Assembly (NCBI GenBank): GCA_903911455.1
Contig: CAIWDQ010000458.1
Span: 1 to 17,837, forward strand
Direction of reading: 5' to 3'
Source of the DNA: an uncultured bacterium
GTDB taxonomy: Bacteria > Bacteroidota > Bacteroidia > Bacteroidales > JACABE01
DNA: 17,837 nucleotides
Part shown: positions 1 through 7,220 of the stretch, piece by piece
Layout: every line of letters starts with the position of its first letter
Position numbering within the stretch: the first letter of the stretch is position 1
The notes under the pieces: generated by a model
Database searches by the model: none
Told to the model about the DNA's origin: nothing
What the model saw: only the letters and a program-made list of their open reading frames with translations
Position numbers and translations under genes: made by a program

Positions 1-99
1 AATTTTTATCAATATATTTGTCAAACCAAAAAGTTGCATTTATAAATTGAATTCAGCAATTATTGAATTATTAATTTTTAATTTTTAATTCTTAATTTC

Positions 100-1044
100 T
101 TAAACACTTCTCGTTAAATTGATAGTTGCTTCCATACCTGTTTCGGTTAAAGTAAAACCAAAGTTAACAGTATCATAATTAACTATTTTTGCAGTTCCTA
201 ATTGCCCCCCGACAGTCAACTGTGCAGTAAATGTACCATTAATATCTGTTACATAAATACCTCTTGCATTTACAAATTTCACTGATACACCAGCTAACGG
301 TAATAACGTTACAGCATCTAATATAGTTAATCTATAAGATACTTTTGGGTTTTTGGAAGCACGTTTACGAGTCGAAGAATGAGTTATTTTTATTATTTTA
401 TTAAAGTCGCTCAATAAAGTAGGATTACTTTTAGTAAATATCCCCATCCCTTTTTTCAGTTCTTTTCTAACTATAACAAATGTTGCTCTATCTAAAACTG
501 TTATTTGTTCAGTTACATTCGATTTTAATTTAATAAACTGATCAGGATCGTTTATGCTAAGTGCATACAATTCTAAAGCTGATTGTATTAATAAAATAGA
601 AGCAGCAGTAATACCTGCATCGTGCAATAGAAGTACATTGTCATTTAAGACAACGATAGCTGTTTTTGATAATTGAATTAAATCGGCAGGTTTTTTATTC
701 TTTAAATCTGCTGCCGAAAAATTAAACAGGTCATACAATGTCATGTTACCAATACTAAAAAAATAGGCAGCAGCGGGTCCTAAATTAATTGCTAATTCAG
801 CAATTAAATCTAGTTTTGCGGCTTTTTTGTCAGAAGCTATTCCCTTGCTCTTCTTACTTTGTTTGCCAAACAATACCAATAGAGCCAGCCTATTTACCTC
901 TACTTTGCCAAAAATGGATATCAGCATAGGATAAAGCACAAATAATAATACATTGGATAAATAAAATGTGTTTAATTCGTCATACACATTGTAATGTTCT
1001 AATACAGGTTTTTTCATTTTTTGTATAAATAAATTTTTTCGCAT
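100..1044 (-). CDS. Orphan helical protein with C-terminal regulatory-like beta domain
   Basis: I do not recognise a named family, and the function is unknown. The first ~215 residues are mostly helical and contain a hydrophobic stretch near residues 25-47 (Leu/Val/Ile-rich) that could be a membrane or core helix. There is no convincing cleavable signal peptide. The last ~75 residues (from about 240) have the look of a carboxypeptidase-regulatory-like or Ig-like beta domain: a 'LPLAGVSVKF' strand, an 'TDINGTFTA' turn, then alternating strands to the end. The annotated ATG at 1044 gives MRKNLFIQ; a second ATG nine codons in (MKKPVLEH) follows an A-rich leader and is an equally good start. A TAATTTTG box lies just upstream (1077-1084, minus). 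The gene stands alone, with a long repeat-rich region behind its promoter. It may be distantly related to the orphan protein at 7221-7970, but this was judged by eye only. Confidence 0.6.
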   Translation of the reverse strand: MRKNLFIQKMKKPVLEHYNVYDELNTFYLSNVLLFVLYPMLISIFGKVEVNRLALLVLFGKQSKKSKGIASDKKAAKLDLIAELAINLGPAAAYFFSIGNMTLYDLFNFSAADLKNKKPADLIQLSKTAIVVLNDNVLLLHDAGITAASILLIQSALELYALSINDPDQFIKLKSNVTEQITVLDRATFVIVRKELKKGMGIFTKSNPTLLSDFNKIIKITHSSTRKRASKNPKVSYRLTILDAVTLLPLAGVSVKFVNARGIYVTDINGTFTAQLTVGGQLGTAKIVNYDTVNFGFTLTETGMEATINLTRSV

Positions 1045-1076
1045 CTGGCGGCACAGTATGAATTGATTTCATAATG

Positions 1077-1084
1077 CAAAATTA
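1077..1084 (-). promoter_or_regulatory. Putative -7 promoter box for the gene at 100-1044
   Basis: On the minus strand this reads TAATTTTG, matching the Bacteroidetes TAnnTTTG -7 consensus. It would start transcription around 1070, about 25 nt before the ATG at 1044. The -33 TTTG element is not clear. Confidence 0.45.
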
Positions 1085-1636
1085 CTTCTGTCTTAAAGAG
1101 AAAGTGTTACATAATTAAAGTTATTTCTTACATCATTCACACATTTTGTCATCATGTTACTCCCCAAACCCTTAATTTTACATAGTAACAAAGCGTAGAA
1201 TTTCTTAAAAAATCCCATATTGAAGCTCCTGTGTACCCACAAATATTATAAAAATACAATTATATTTCGTTGTTTTTCGGATAGACATTAGCTCATTTAT
1301 GTTACAAAACAAGCTATTTAAAATGTGTGGGCGCATGTGAGTGGCAATCGGTAGATTCCGACAAAAAGATGTATAATAAGAGTATAAATATTTATTTCGG
1401 AATTATTGGATTGTTTGGGATTTTAAATAGTGTAGTTTTGAAGTAAATGAGGTGCAGTCTTGAATTTTGTTACTTTTGTTCAAGCAAAAGTAAATTAAGT
1501 AAAAGAAAATTAAAACATTATAACTGCTCTTGATTCTCTATTTGATAAAAAGATGTGGGTACACGGTAACTTTTTAGGGGTTGAGGTTTTTCAATATTAT
1601 ATTCTAAAATCATTTCATACTTACAGGATTAAAGTT

Positions 1637-1690
1637 GTGCTAAAGCACCCAAAAACAATCAACCAATTTACCCTCCGGATAAATCCGGGG
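1637..1690. repeat. Pair of mini-hairpins with AA loops
   Basis: Two short perfect or near-perfect palindromes sit 24 nt apart: GTGCT-AA-AGCAC at 1637-1648 and CTCCGGAT-AA-ATCCGGGG at 1673-1690 (one G-T pair). They share the same two-base AA loop although their stems differ. The second is GC-rich in a very AT-rich context and is followed by GGGGCTATTTATAAAG. This looks like a REP-like or dispersed intergenic repeat. Neither is followed by a T-run, so a terminator role is unlikely. Confidence 0.45.
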
Positions 1691-1852
1691 CTATTTATAA
1701 AGACAAGACTATTCTTAAATACTTAAATTTGTTTGTAGTTAGATAGGTCTACTTATCAGGATATTAATCAGTGCAAATCTGTGGAAAAGATAAAATAGGT
1801 AATCCAAGAATAAAACTTTGAATCTTTTAAATAGAAGGACAATTATTTAATC

Positions 1853-1887
1853 ACCAAATCGCCAAATCACTAAATCGCAAAATCAAA
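1853..1887. repeat. Short 8-bp tandem repeat (TCRCCAAA type)
   Basis: Four to five copies of an 8-bp unit, TCACCAAA, TCGCCAAA, TCACTAAA, TCGCAAAA, follow one another. This is a low-complexity microsatellite-like run with no coding content. Confidence 0.6.
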
Positions 1888-1915
1888 ATAATGCTAATAA
1901 TGCTTAACTTTATGC

Positions 1916-2335
1916 AGAGATGTAATTCCGAATGTTAGAGATGTCGTTCCACATGTCAGAGCAGTGATTTTATGTCATCGCTATTCGAAATTTATATACA
2001 CTTATGCTTATTTTATGTCATCACTACTCGTAATTCATGTAAGTGTTGTAATTTAGTGTCGTCGCATGTTGATATTTTATATCACTTATTCTGTAATCGT
2101 GTCATCAAAACCCTTTCCGCAACTGAAAGAGGCGTTCCGGACACTTTGAGCATCGTTCCCGATACTCAGACATACAGTTTTACTATTCAGAGCATCCTTC
2201 CCGATACTCGGACTTATAGTCTTACTATTCAGTGCATTCATTCCAACACTCGGACTTACAGTCTTACTGTTCAGAGCATAACGAAATATACTAAGACTTA
2301 TTATAATATTACACAGAGCATTTTGTAACGAAATT
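1916..2335. repeat. Degenerate 21-bp tandem repeat array (about 20 units)
   Basis: From 1916 the sequence can be cut into about twenty consecutive units of 21 bp. The right half is best conserved: from 2147 to 2293 units of the type AGAGCATCCTTCCC+GATACTC alternate with units of the type GGACTTATAGTC+TTACTATTC, giving a 42-bp super-period. The left half has drifted but keeps the phase, with perhaps one 20- or 22-bp unit near 1968-2011. Because 21 and 42 are multiples of three, part of the array is accidentally open on the plus strand (1972-2328) and would encode 14-residue repeats; I do not consider it coding. The array lies between the upstream region of the orphan gene at 100-1044 and the terminator at 2417-2451. 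Confidence 0.85.
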
Positions 2336-2416
2336 GACTTTATTTTAAAATGAAAACACGTTAATTGAAGTTTAAGCGTAGAACTATATCTCTTTTAAGT
2401 CTCAATTAACATAACA

Positions 2417-2451
2417 AAAGCCCTGCATACTCAACGAATATGCAGGGCTTT
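2417..2451. terminator. Strong hairpin terminator after the 4268-2475 gene pair
   Basis: A 13-bp perfect stem, AAAGCCCTGCATA paired with TATGCAGGGCTTT, has a 9-nt loop (2430-2438). Read on the minus strand it follows the stop at 2475 by 24 bp and is trailed by TTTTGTT, as expected for an intrinsic terminator. The A/T-flanked symmetric stem could also stop plus-strand transcription. Confidence 0.85.
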
Positions 2452-2474
2452 CAATTTTATTGCAAGTATAAATC

Positions 2475-3344
2475 CTATAAATCTTCAAATAAAGAAAGAA
2501 GTTCTTTTAACTCTTCCACTTTATCATCATTTTCTAACTGACTATATGAATACATTAGATTATTAACCAGTCGCCTTATAATACTTAGATTGTCACATGG
2601 AGTGTAGAATGCTTTCTCAGGCTCAGTATTTATTTGTTTCAAAAAGTTATTGATTTCATTCTTCGAAAAAACAACCCCTTTAGTAACCGGATTAATATAA
2701 AACAAAACATCCTCTTCATCAGTCTTACCAAAATCTTTAGTATAAGCCAACACAAAGTTCTGTGGCAGATTAACTCCATAAACTGGTATCTTTTGACTTT
2801 GTGCTATAATAATATATAGTATGCCCAACGAAAGTGCATTCCCTTTTTTAGTTTCCAGAAAAGTATTTACAAAAGAATTCTGAGGTAAATGAATATCTTT
2901 TATATTTACAGTAAACTGATATAGATCAAAGAAGATGCGATTAAGAACCTTTATTTGTTCAAAGGCAGTAAGACTTTCGTTTAATTCGAGCCATACATCA
3001 CGTTTAAGTTTGTTAATCTGCTCAATAATATCCATTTCATCTAAATCAGGATATTGAAAACGTGATACTATGATGTATGCATCCAGAAGATTATGTTCCT
3101 CATTATTTATCCATACTTTTAATTCATCATACACTTTTACATACTGAATACTATGCATAAGAGATTCGATCCGCTCCTGTACGTCCTCATTAAAAGTGTT
3201 TTCCCAAGTTGATTCGAGGATAGGTAATACATCAGTACCATAATCAAGTAATTTGTTTCTGATATCTAAATAAATCCTTTCATCAGGTTCGTCTAGTAAG
3301 CTCACCAAAGCTCTTATTTCACTGTTGTTTTCAAGTCCTGTCAT
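2475..3344 (-). CDS. SirB1-like transglutaminase-fold protein (Transglut_core2), probably non-catalytic
   Basis: The middle of this 289-residue protein matches the SirB1/Transglut_core2 family: 'ETKKGNALSLGILYIIIAQ' (about 164-182) corresponds to the family's 'rRGnPiSLaiLYleiA', and 'IPVYGVNLPQNFVLAY' (186-201) to 'LPVeGVgLPgHFlvR'. The N-terminal ~90 residues are helical (HEAT-like, 'DEPDERIYLDIRNKLLDYG') and the C-terminus is a helical tail. The positions where classical members carry His (LPgHF) and Asp (IDP) are both Asn here (N196 in LPQNF, N218 in YINP), so hydrolase or transglutaminase activity is doubtful. From memory, Bacteroidetes members often lack the His. The gene is second in an operon, 51 bp after the nucleoside phosphorylase, and closed by the hairpin at 2417-2451. 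Its role is unknown. Confidence 0.8.
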   Translation of the reverse strand: MTGLENNSEIRALVSLLDEPDERIYLDIRNKLLDYGTDVLPILESTWENTFNEDVQERIESLMHSIQYVKVYDELKVWINNEEHNLLDAYIIVSRFQYPDLDEMDIIEQINKLKRDVWLELNESLTAFEQIKVLNRIFFDLYQFTVNIKDIHLPQNSFVNTFLETKKGNALSLGILYIIIAQSQKIPVYGVNLPQNFVLAYTKDFGKTDEEDVLFYINPVTKGVVFSKNEINNFLKQINTEPEKAFYTPCDNLSIIRRLVNNLMYSYSQLENDDKVEELKELLSLFEDL

Positions 3345-3395
3345 AAATAGTTAATAACAAATTAGGTTAAATTAGTTTTAATAAGATAAAAACAT

Positions 3396-4268
3396 TTAAG
3401 AAGTAATCCTGTTCAAAACGATTTCAGTTAATTTCTTAATTGCAGGTTTATAATCAACACTAAATTTCTTGGTAACTCTATTGGCAACCAACACACAAAC
3501 AGTAAGTGTCTCGTGCCCTAACATAGTCCCTAAACCATACAACGCCGAAGTTTCCATTTCAAGATTAGTAATACGTTTATCGTTATATCTAAATGTTTCA
3601 ATATTACTATTAATATTTGGATAAGCAAGTTTTAAGCGCAACTCTCTCCCCTGAGGGCCATAAAAACCGGGAGCAGTAGCAGTGATACCTTTAGGAAGAT
3701 CAAAGCCAATTTTCTGTACTAACTTATCAGAAGCTTTAACTATATAAGGAGTAGGTAGATTACTAGCCCATGAAGTATGTTTGATGAAAGCCTCGGTCAT
3801 TTCTTTTTCAAAAATACCTTTTTCATCTTTATAAAAATGTATCATCCCATCAAGCCCTAAACCATATTCCGACATTATAAAAGTATCAACATCGAGATCT
3901 GCCTGCAATGCACCCGAAGTTCCCAAACGGATAATATTTAGTGAAGTATGTTCATCTTTGATTTCTCTTTTGTCTAAATCAATATTAAAGATGGCATCAA
4001 TTTCATTCATCACAATGTCAATATTATCAGGCCCCATACCAGTAGAGATAACACTTACTCTTTTATTATTATAAGTGCCGGTATGTGTACAAATCTCGCG
4101 ATTCATCATCTTAAAATCAATCGTGTCAAAATAAAAAGATATCTCAGGAACTCTGCTCGGGTCACCTACAAGTATAATGTTTTCAGCAATATTCTCCTGA
4201 CGTGCTCTAATATGATAAACTGTGTTATTTTCTGCTAAAACTAACTCAGATTCTTTTATTTTTGCCAT
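3396..4268 (-). CDS. Nucleoside phosphorylase (uridine phosphorylase/PNP-UDP family)
   Basis: This 290-residue cytoplasmic enzyme belongs to the PNP_UDP_1 family, which cleaves nucleosides with phosphate to free base plus (deoxy)ribose-1-phosphate in salvage. Family signatures are in order: GDPSRV (35-40, phosphate loop), STGMGPDN (75-82), RLGTSGALQ (114-122, phosphate/ribose contacts), TAPGFYGPQGR (198-208, base pocket) and NLEMETSALYGLG (235-247, with the ribose-binding Met-Glu). Length and motif spacing are normal for the hexameric NP-I class. The TAPGFYGPQGR segment resembles uridine phosphorylases, which contact uracil through a Gln-Arg pair, so uridine is the likeliest substrate, but base preference is not proven. 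The start is the first ATG after a TA-rich leader. It is first in an operon with the SirB1-like gene and diverges from the UspA gene across 162 bp. Confidence 0.9.
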   Translation of the reverse strand: MAKIKESELVLAENNTVYHIRARQENIAENIILVGDPSRVPEISFYFDTIDFKMMNREICTHTGTYNNKRVSVISTGMGPDNIDIVMNEIDAIFNIDLDKREIKDEHTSLNIIRLGTSGALQADLDVDTFIMSEYGLGLDGMIHFYKDEKGIFEKEMTEAFIKHTSWASNLPTPYIVKASDKLVQKIGFDLPKGITATAPGFYGPQGRELRLKLAYPNINSNIETFRYNDKRITNLEMETSALYGLGTMLGHETLTVCVLVANRVTKKFSVDYKPAIKKLTEIVLNRITS

Positions 4269-4364
4269 TGGTTTAATTATTAATAATTACAATATGTTTG
4301 ATAAAAAATAAAGATTAATTAATTCAAATACTTTTATTTTTGCACTCTAATCAACTTTTTTTTA

Positions 4365-4393
4365 TTACTTTTGTTAACTTGTTACAAAAGTAA
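4365..4393. promoter_or_regulatory. Palindromic divergent promoter between phosphorylase and UspA genes
   Basis: TTACTTTTGT (4365-4374) and ACAAAAGTAA (4384-4393) form a perfect 10-bp inverted repeat. Each arm carries TACTTTTG, a match to the Bacteroidetes -7 box TAnnTTTG: on plus at 4366-4373 and on minus at 4385-4392. For the plus side a TTTG at 4339-4342 sits 23 bp upstream as a possible -33 element, giving a leader of about 50 nt to the ATG at 4431. On the minus side the leader to 4268 would be about 110 nt. Confidence 0.5.
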
Positions 4394-4430
4394 CATTAAT
4401 TCATAAACTAAGAATAAAAAATTCATAATA

Positions 4431-5312
4431 ATGAACGAGCAAAAAGTAATTTTAGTACCAATAGATTTCAGTCAGAAATCCCTAATAGCTTTAGAACAGG
4501 CAACACATATCGCTAAACTTATAAAACATGACATCATGTTGTTATATGTTCATGAAGAGAATGGTGTCTTCTCTAAAATCTTCTCAGATAACGTTGAAGA
4601 AACTAAGATCTTTGAAAAGATTCAAGAAAAACTTAATGAAGTTTCAGAACAATTTGGCAAAATATGTGGAGTAAGAATTAAAACAATGCTTGCCAAAGGT
4701 AGAGTTTCATCCAAAATTGTTGAGGTCGCAGAAATGTTAAACGCTCACATGATTTTAATGGGTACTAACAGCGAGCCTGAATACGAAAAAACTATTGGTG
4801 CAACTACCCATAGAGTAGTCCGTTGGGCTAAATGTCCGGTAGTTACCATTAACGGACTGGAACATCATGCTGGATGCAGAAGTATTTTGTTACCTTTGGA
4901 TCTTTCAATTGAAACACGTCAGAAAGTTAACCGTGCAATTGAAATGGCAAAGTATTTCGGATCAACTATTAAAGTTGTATCTGCTTTATCACATAAATAT
5001 AATAAAGCAAATATTATAAAGTTAAAATCTCAGTTAAATCAAGTTGAGAATTTTATTTTAGATAGAGGCATCAACTGCGAAACTGAACTTATTGAAACAG
5101 ATAAAAAAGAAAAATCTGTTGTTCCTATCATTCTAAAATATGCTGACGAACAAGGCGACATTGATTTAATTATGATCATGACTCAGCAGGAAGTTGGCTG
5201 GATCGAAAAGTTTATTGATTCGGAAGCTCAGGAAATGATCAGGACTTCAGAGATACCTGTGATGTCAATAGCTCCAAAGGAAATAGGAATAATTGAATCG
5301 AAAGGATTTTAA
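4431..5312 (+). CDS. Tandem-domain universal stress protein (UspA family)
   Basis: This 293-residue soluble protein has two Usp domains, roughly 1-142 and 149-285. Domain 1 begins 'KVILVPIDFSQKSLIALEQA' (D12 at the usual nucleotide-contact position) and ends 'RWAKCPVVTI'; domain 2 begins 'SILLPLDLS' and ends 'SEIPVMSIAP'. The ATP-binding signature G-2x-G-9x-G(S/T) is incomplete: domain 1 keeps G111 and G123-A-T but has Ser at the second Gly, and domain 2 has no recognisable glycine loop (MTQQEVGWIEKFIDSEAQEMI). It is therefore probably an ATP-independent or weak binder. Usp proteins of this type respond to stress or growth arrest; the partner is unknown. It has its own promoter at 4366-4373 and is followed by a terminator. 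Confidence 0.9.
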   Translation: MNEQKVILVPIDFSQKSLIALEQATHIAKLIKHDIMLLYVHEENGVFSKIFSDNVEETKIFEKIQEKLNEVSEQFGKICGVRIKTMLAKGRVSSKIVEVAEMLNAHMILMGTNSEPEYEKTIGATTHRVVRWAKCPVVTINGLEHHAGCRSILLPLDLSIETRQKVNRAIEMAKYFGSTIKVVSALSHKYNKANIIKLKSQLNQVENFILDRGINCETELIETDKKEKSVVPIILKYADEQGDIDLIMIMTQQEVGWIEKFIDSEAQEMIRTSEIPVMSIAPKEIGIIESKGF

Positions 5313-5339
5313 AGAATAACAATCATTTTATAATAAGAG

Positions 5340-5388
5340 AATCCCTAAATAGGAAATACTTTTTTTCTTTTTAGGGATTTTCTTTTTC
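5340..5388 (+). terminator. Intrinsic terminator after the UspA gene
   Basis: AATCCCTAAA (5340-5349) pairs with TTTAGGGATT (5370-5379) around a 20-nt loop, followed by TTTCTTTTTC. It sits 27 bp after the stop of the UspA gene and 26 bp before CinA. CinA may therefore depend on read-through or on a promoter I cannot identify. Confidence 0.75.
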
Positions 5389-5414
5389 ATAAAAAGAACT
5401 TAATAAATATACTT

Positions 5415-6644
5415 ATGAATGTTGAAATTATTAGCATAGGCGACGAACTTTTGATTGGTCAGGTGATAAATACAAATGCCTCATGGATGGCTACAGAATT
5501 AAATCTATCGGGCTTTAATGTAATTAAGATAACTACTATAAGTGACGAAAAGCGAAGCATAATTAATTCTATAGATGATGCATTTAAAAAGGCCGATATA
5601 GTATTAATGACTGGTGGCTTAGGTCCAACCAATGACGATATTACTAAATATACTCTTTGTGATTATTTTAATAGTAATCTTATCTTTAATCAGAAAAGCT
5701 ATGATAATATTGTAAGATTATTTGGATCCAGAGGATTCCCAATTACCGAACTAAATAGAAAGCAGGCAGAAGTACCTGATAATTGCAAAGTGATCATTAA
5801 TAATAATGGTACTGCACCCGGAATGTGGTTTGATAGGGGAGAGAAGGTGTTGATTTCGATGCCTGGTGTTCCTTTTGAGATGAAACCTATGATGACTGAA
5901 TATATTATCCCTGAACTTACTAAAAATAATACATCTAAAATTGTTCATAAAACGATACTTACTACCGGAACTGGCGAATCTTTTCTTGCTGATCTTATTA
6001 AAGATTGGGAAGCAGCATTACCTCAGCATATAAAGCTTGCATATTTGCCTCACCCGGGAGTTGTACGCTTAAGATTGTCTGCCTATGGTTTTGATAAAAC
6101 GATTTTAGAAGAAGAAATAGAAACTCATGTTCATAAATTAAATAAGCTTATCCCTGATTTGATATTTGGGTTTAATGATGATACTCTTCAATCAGTTATA
6201 GGGAAGCTTTTAAAAGATAAAAATAAAACGCTTGCTACTGCCGAAAGTTGTACCGGAGGTTATATTGCACATCTTATTACGAGTGTGCCCGGAAGTTCAG
6301 AGTATTATAAGGGAAGTGTTATTTCTTATTCAAACGAGGTAAAGAAAGATATCTTAAAAGTGAGTGAAGAGACTCTTAATAATTATGGTGCAGTAAGTGA
6401 GCAATGCGTAATTGAAATGGCTAAAGGAGTAATTGCTCTTCTTAAAACTGATTATGCAATTGCGATTTCAGGTATTGCCGGTCCTGATGGCGGTAGTGAT
6501 GAGAAACCTGTTGGTACTACTTGGGTGGCTATTGCAAATGGTACTGAGGTTAGTACTAAGAAGTTTCTGTTAGGTAATGAGCGCAGCCGTAATATTGAAC
6601 GTGCTTCTATAGCTGCTCTAAATCAACTGAGGAAAGTTCTATAG
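5415..6644 (+). CDS. cinA: CinA family protein (MoCF-like domain plus nicotinamide-nucleotide amidase domain)
   Basis: This 409-residue protein has the full two-domain CinA architecture at normal length. The N-terminal MoCF_biosynth/COG1058 domain (about 1-170) starts 'MNVEIISIGDELLIGQVINTN' and has 'MTGGLGPTNDDITK' (65-78) and 'PGVPFEMKPM'; related domains hydrolyse ADP-ribose or NADH-type pyrophosphates. The C-terminal domain (about 255-409) has 'AESCTGGYIA' (276-285, containing the Ser/Cys/Thr active-site loop), 'GSVISYSNEVK' and 'SGIAGPDGGSDEKPVGTTWVA', the hallmark of NMN deamidases (PncC), which return nicotinamide mononucleotide to the NAD pool. The historical name 'competence/damage-inducible' reflects co-transcription with recA elsewhere, which is not the case here. 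The start is the first ATG and begins directly with the conserved motif. Confidence 0.95.
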   Translation: MNVEIISIGDELLIGQVINTNASWMATELNLSGFNVIKITTISDEKRSIINSIDDAFKKADIVLMTGGLGPTNDDITKYTLCDYFNSNLIFNQKSYDNIVRLFGSRGFPITELNRKQAEVPDNCKVIINNNGTAPGMWFDRGEKVLISMPGVPFEMKPMMTEYIIPELTKNNTSKIVHKTILTTGTGESFLADLIKDWEAALPQHIKLAYLPHPGVVRLRLSAYGFDKTILEEEIETHVHKLNKLIPDLIFGFNDDTLQSVIGKLLKDKNKTLATAESCTGGYIAHLITSVPGSSEYYKGSVISYSNEVKKDILKVSEETLNNYGAVSEQCVIEMAKGVIALLKTDYAIAISGIAGPDGGSDEKPVGTTWVAIANGTEVSTKKFLLGNERSRNIERASIAALNQLRKVL

Positions 6645-7220
6645 ATTGACATCAATAAATAAATAAGTGATACCACGACTCTGATTTTTAAATATCTTTT
6701 TAAAGATTCAGAATTCGTTTACATACTGTTTTTTAAATACAACCTCTATTCATTTGTGCTTTATAGAATGCAACTTTACTATCTATTCTTATTTTTAAAC
6801 GAATCGATAAATGTCAATATTATTTTAAATTATTAATCCCCTCCCGCTTGACAAACAGGTTTAATTTTTAATTGATTCCAGCCTCATAGAGGCAACTTAT
6901 TTGTAGAAATAAAAATATTATAGTCCTAATAGTCCCAATTGTCCACAGAAAATGTAAAAATAAAACCCAAAAAATATCAAAATACACCTCATTAAAGTAA
7001 TATAATTTGTCTTTAAACACCTATCTCCAATAATAATTCAACTTTTATTTTTAGATAACACTCCTATTATCACCACTCCCCAAAACCCCCTGAATATTAA
7101 TTCACTATTTACGAAAATAAATGTAACTAATAAAATAATACAGAGTATAACACCCCGTTGACACTAATCATCTTTAGCCTCAATTTATACAATTTTTCCA
7201 AATTTTTAAATAATTAAAAT
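6645..7220. other. Intergenic region, no credible gene; one hairpin-plus-TTTGTAGAAAT element
   Basis: No open frame here looks coding. The distinctive element is a short hairpin GCCTC-ATA-GAGGC (6881-6893) followed after six bases by TTTGTAGAAAT (6900-6910). This arrangement resembles a dispersed intergenic repeat I associate with Bacteroidetes genomes. The rest is AT-rich. Just before the orphan gene at 7221 there is only an A-rich leader and no clear TAnnTTTG box. Confidence 0.4.
6679..6711 (+). terminator. Possible weak hairpin after cinA
   Basis: TCTGA-TTTTTAAA and TTTTTAAAGA-TTCAGA form an imperfect stem 35 bp after the cinA stop. It is AT-rich and has no clean T-tail, so a terminator role is only possible. 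Confidence 0.3.

Larger units (their letters stand above)
1085..1915. other. Gene-free region with small hairpins and short repeats
   Basis: I see no credible coding sequence here. Visible elements are: a 7-bp inverted repeat TGTTACT/AGTAACA (1155-1161, 1184-1190); a hairpin TTACTTTTG-TTCAAG-CAAAAGTAA around 1470-1494; two adjacent mini-hairpins, GTGCT-AA-AGCAC (1637-1648) and CTCCGGAT-AA-ATCCGGGG (1673-1690), both with an AA loop; an 11-bp inverted pair TGTGGGTACAC/GTGTACCCACA (1231-1241 and 1554-1564); and a short 8-bp tandem run of TCRCCAAA type around 1853-1887. These resemble the degenerate intergenic repeats common in environmental Bacteroidetes. Their function is unknown. Confidence 0.5.

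Noticed and set aside
1972..2328. Plus-strand open frame encoding 14-residue repeats
   Set aside because: It is the translation of the 21/42-bp DNA array. Open frame length is explained by a period divisible by three, and there is no promoter box or credible N-terminus.
1916..2335. CRISPR array
   Set aside because: Units are contiguous with no unique spacers, and no cas genes are in the window. The same applies to 8047-8276.
2634..2819. Small plus-strand open frame inside the SirB1-like gene
   Set aside because: Antisense shadow with no motif, promoter or conserved feature.
7158..7190. TTGACA and TATAC as a sigma70-type promoter for the orphan gene
   Set aside because: Spacing is 22 bp and the organism's promoters follow TAnnTTTG, so the match is probably chance.
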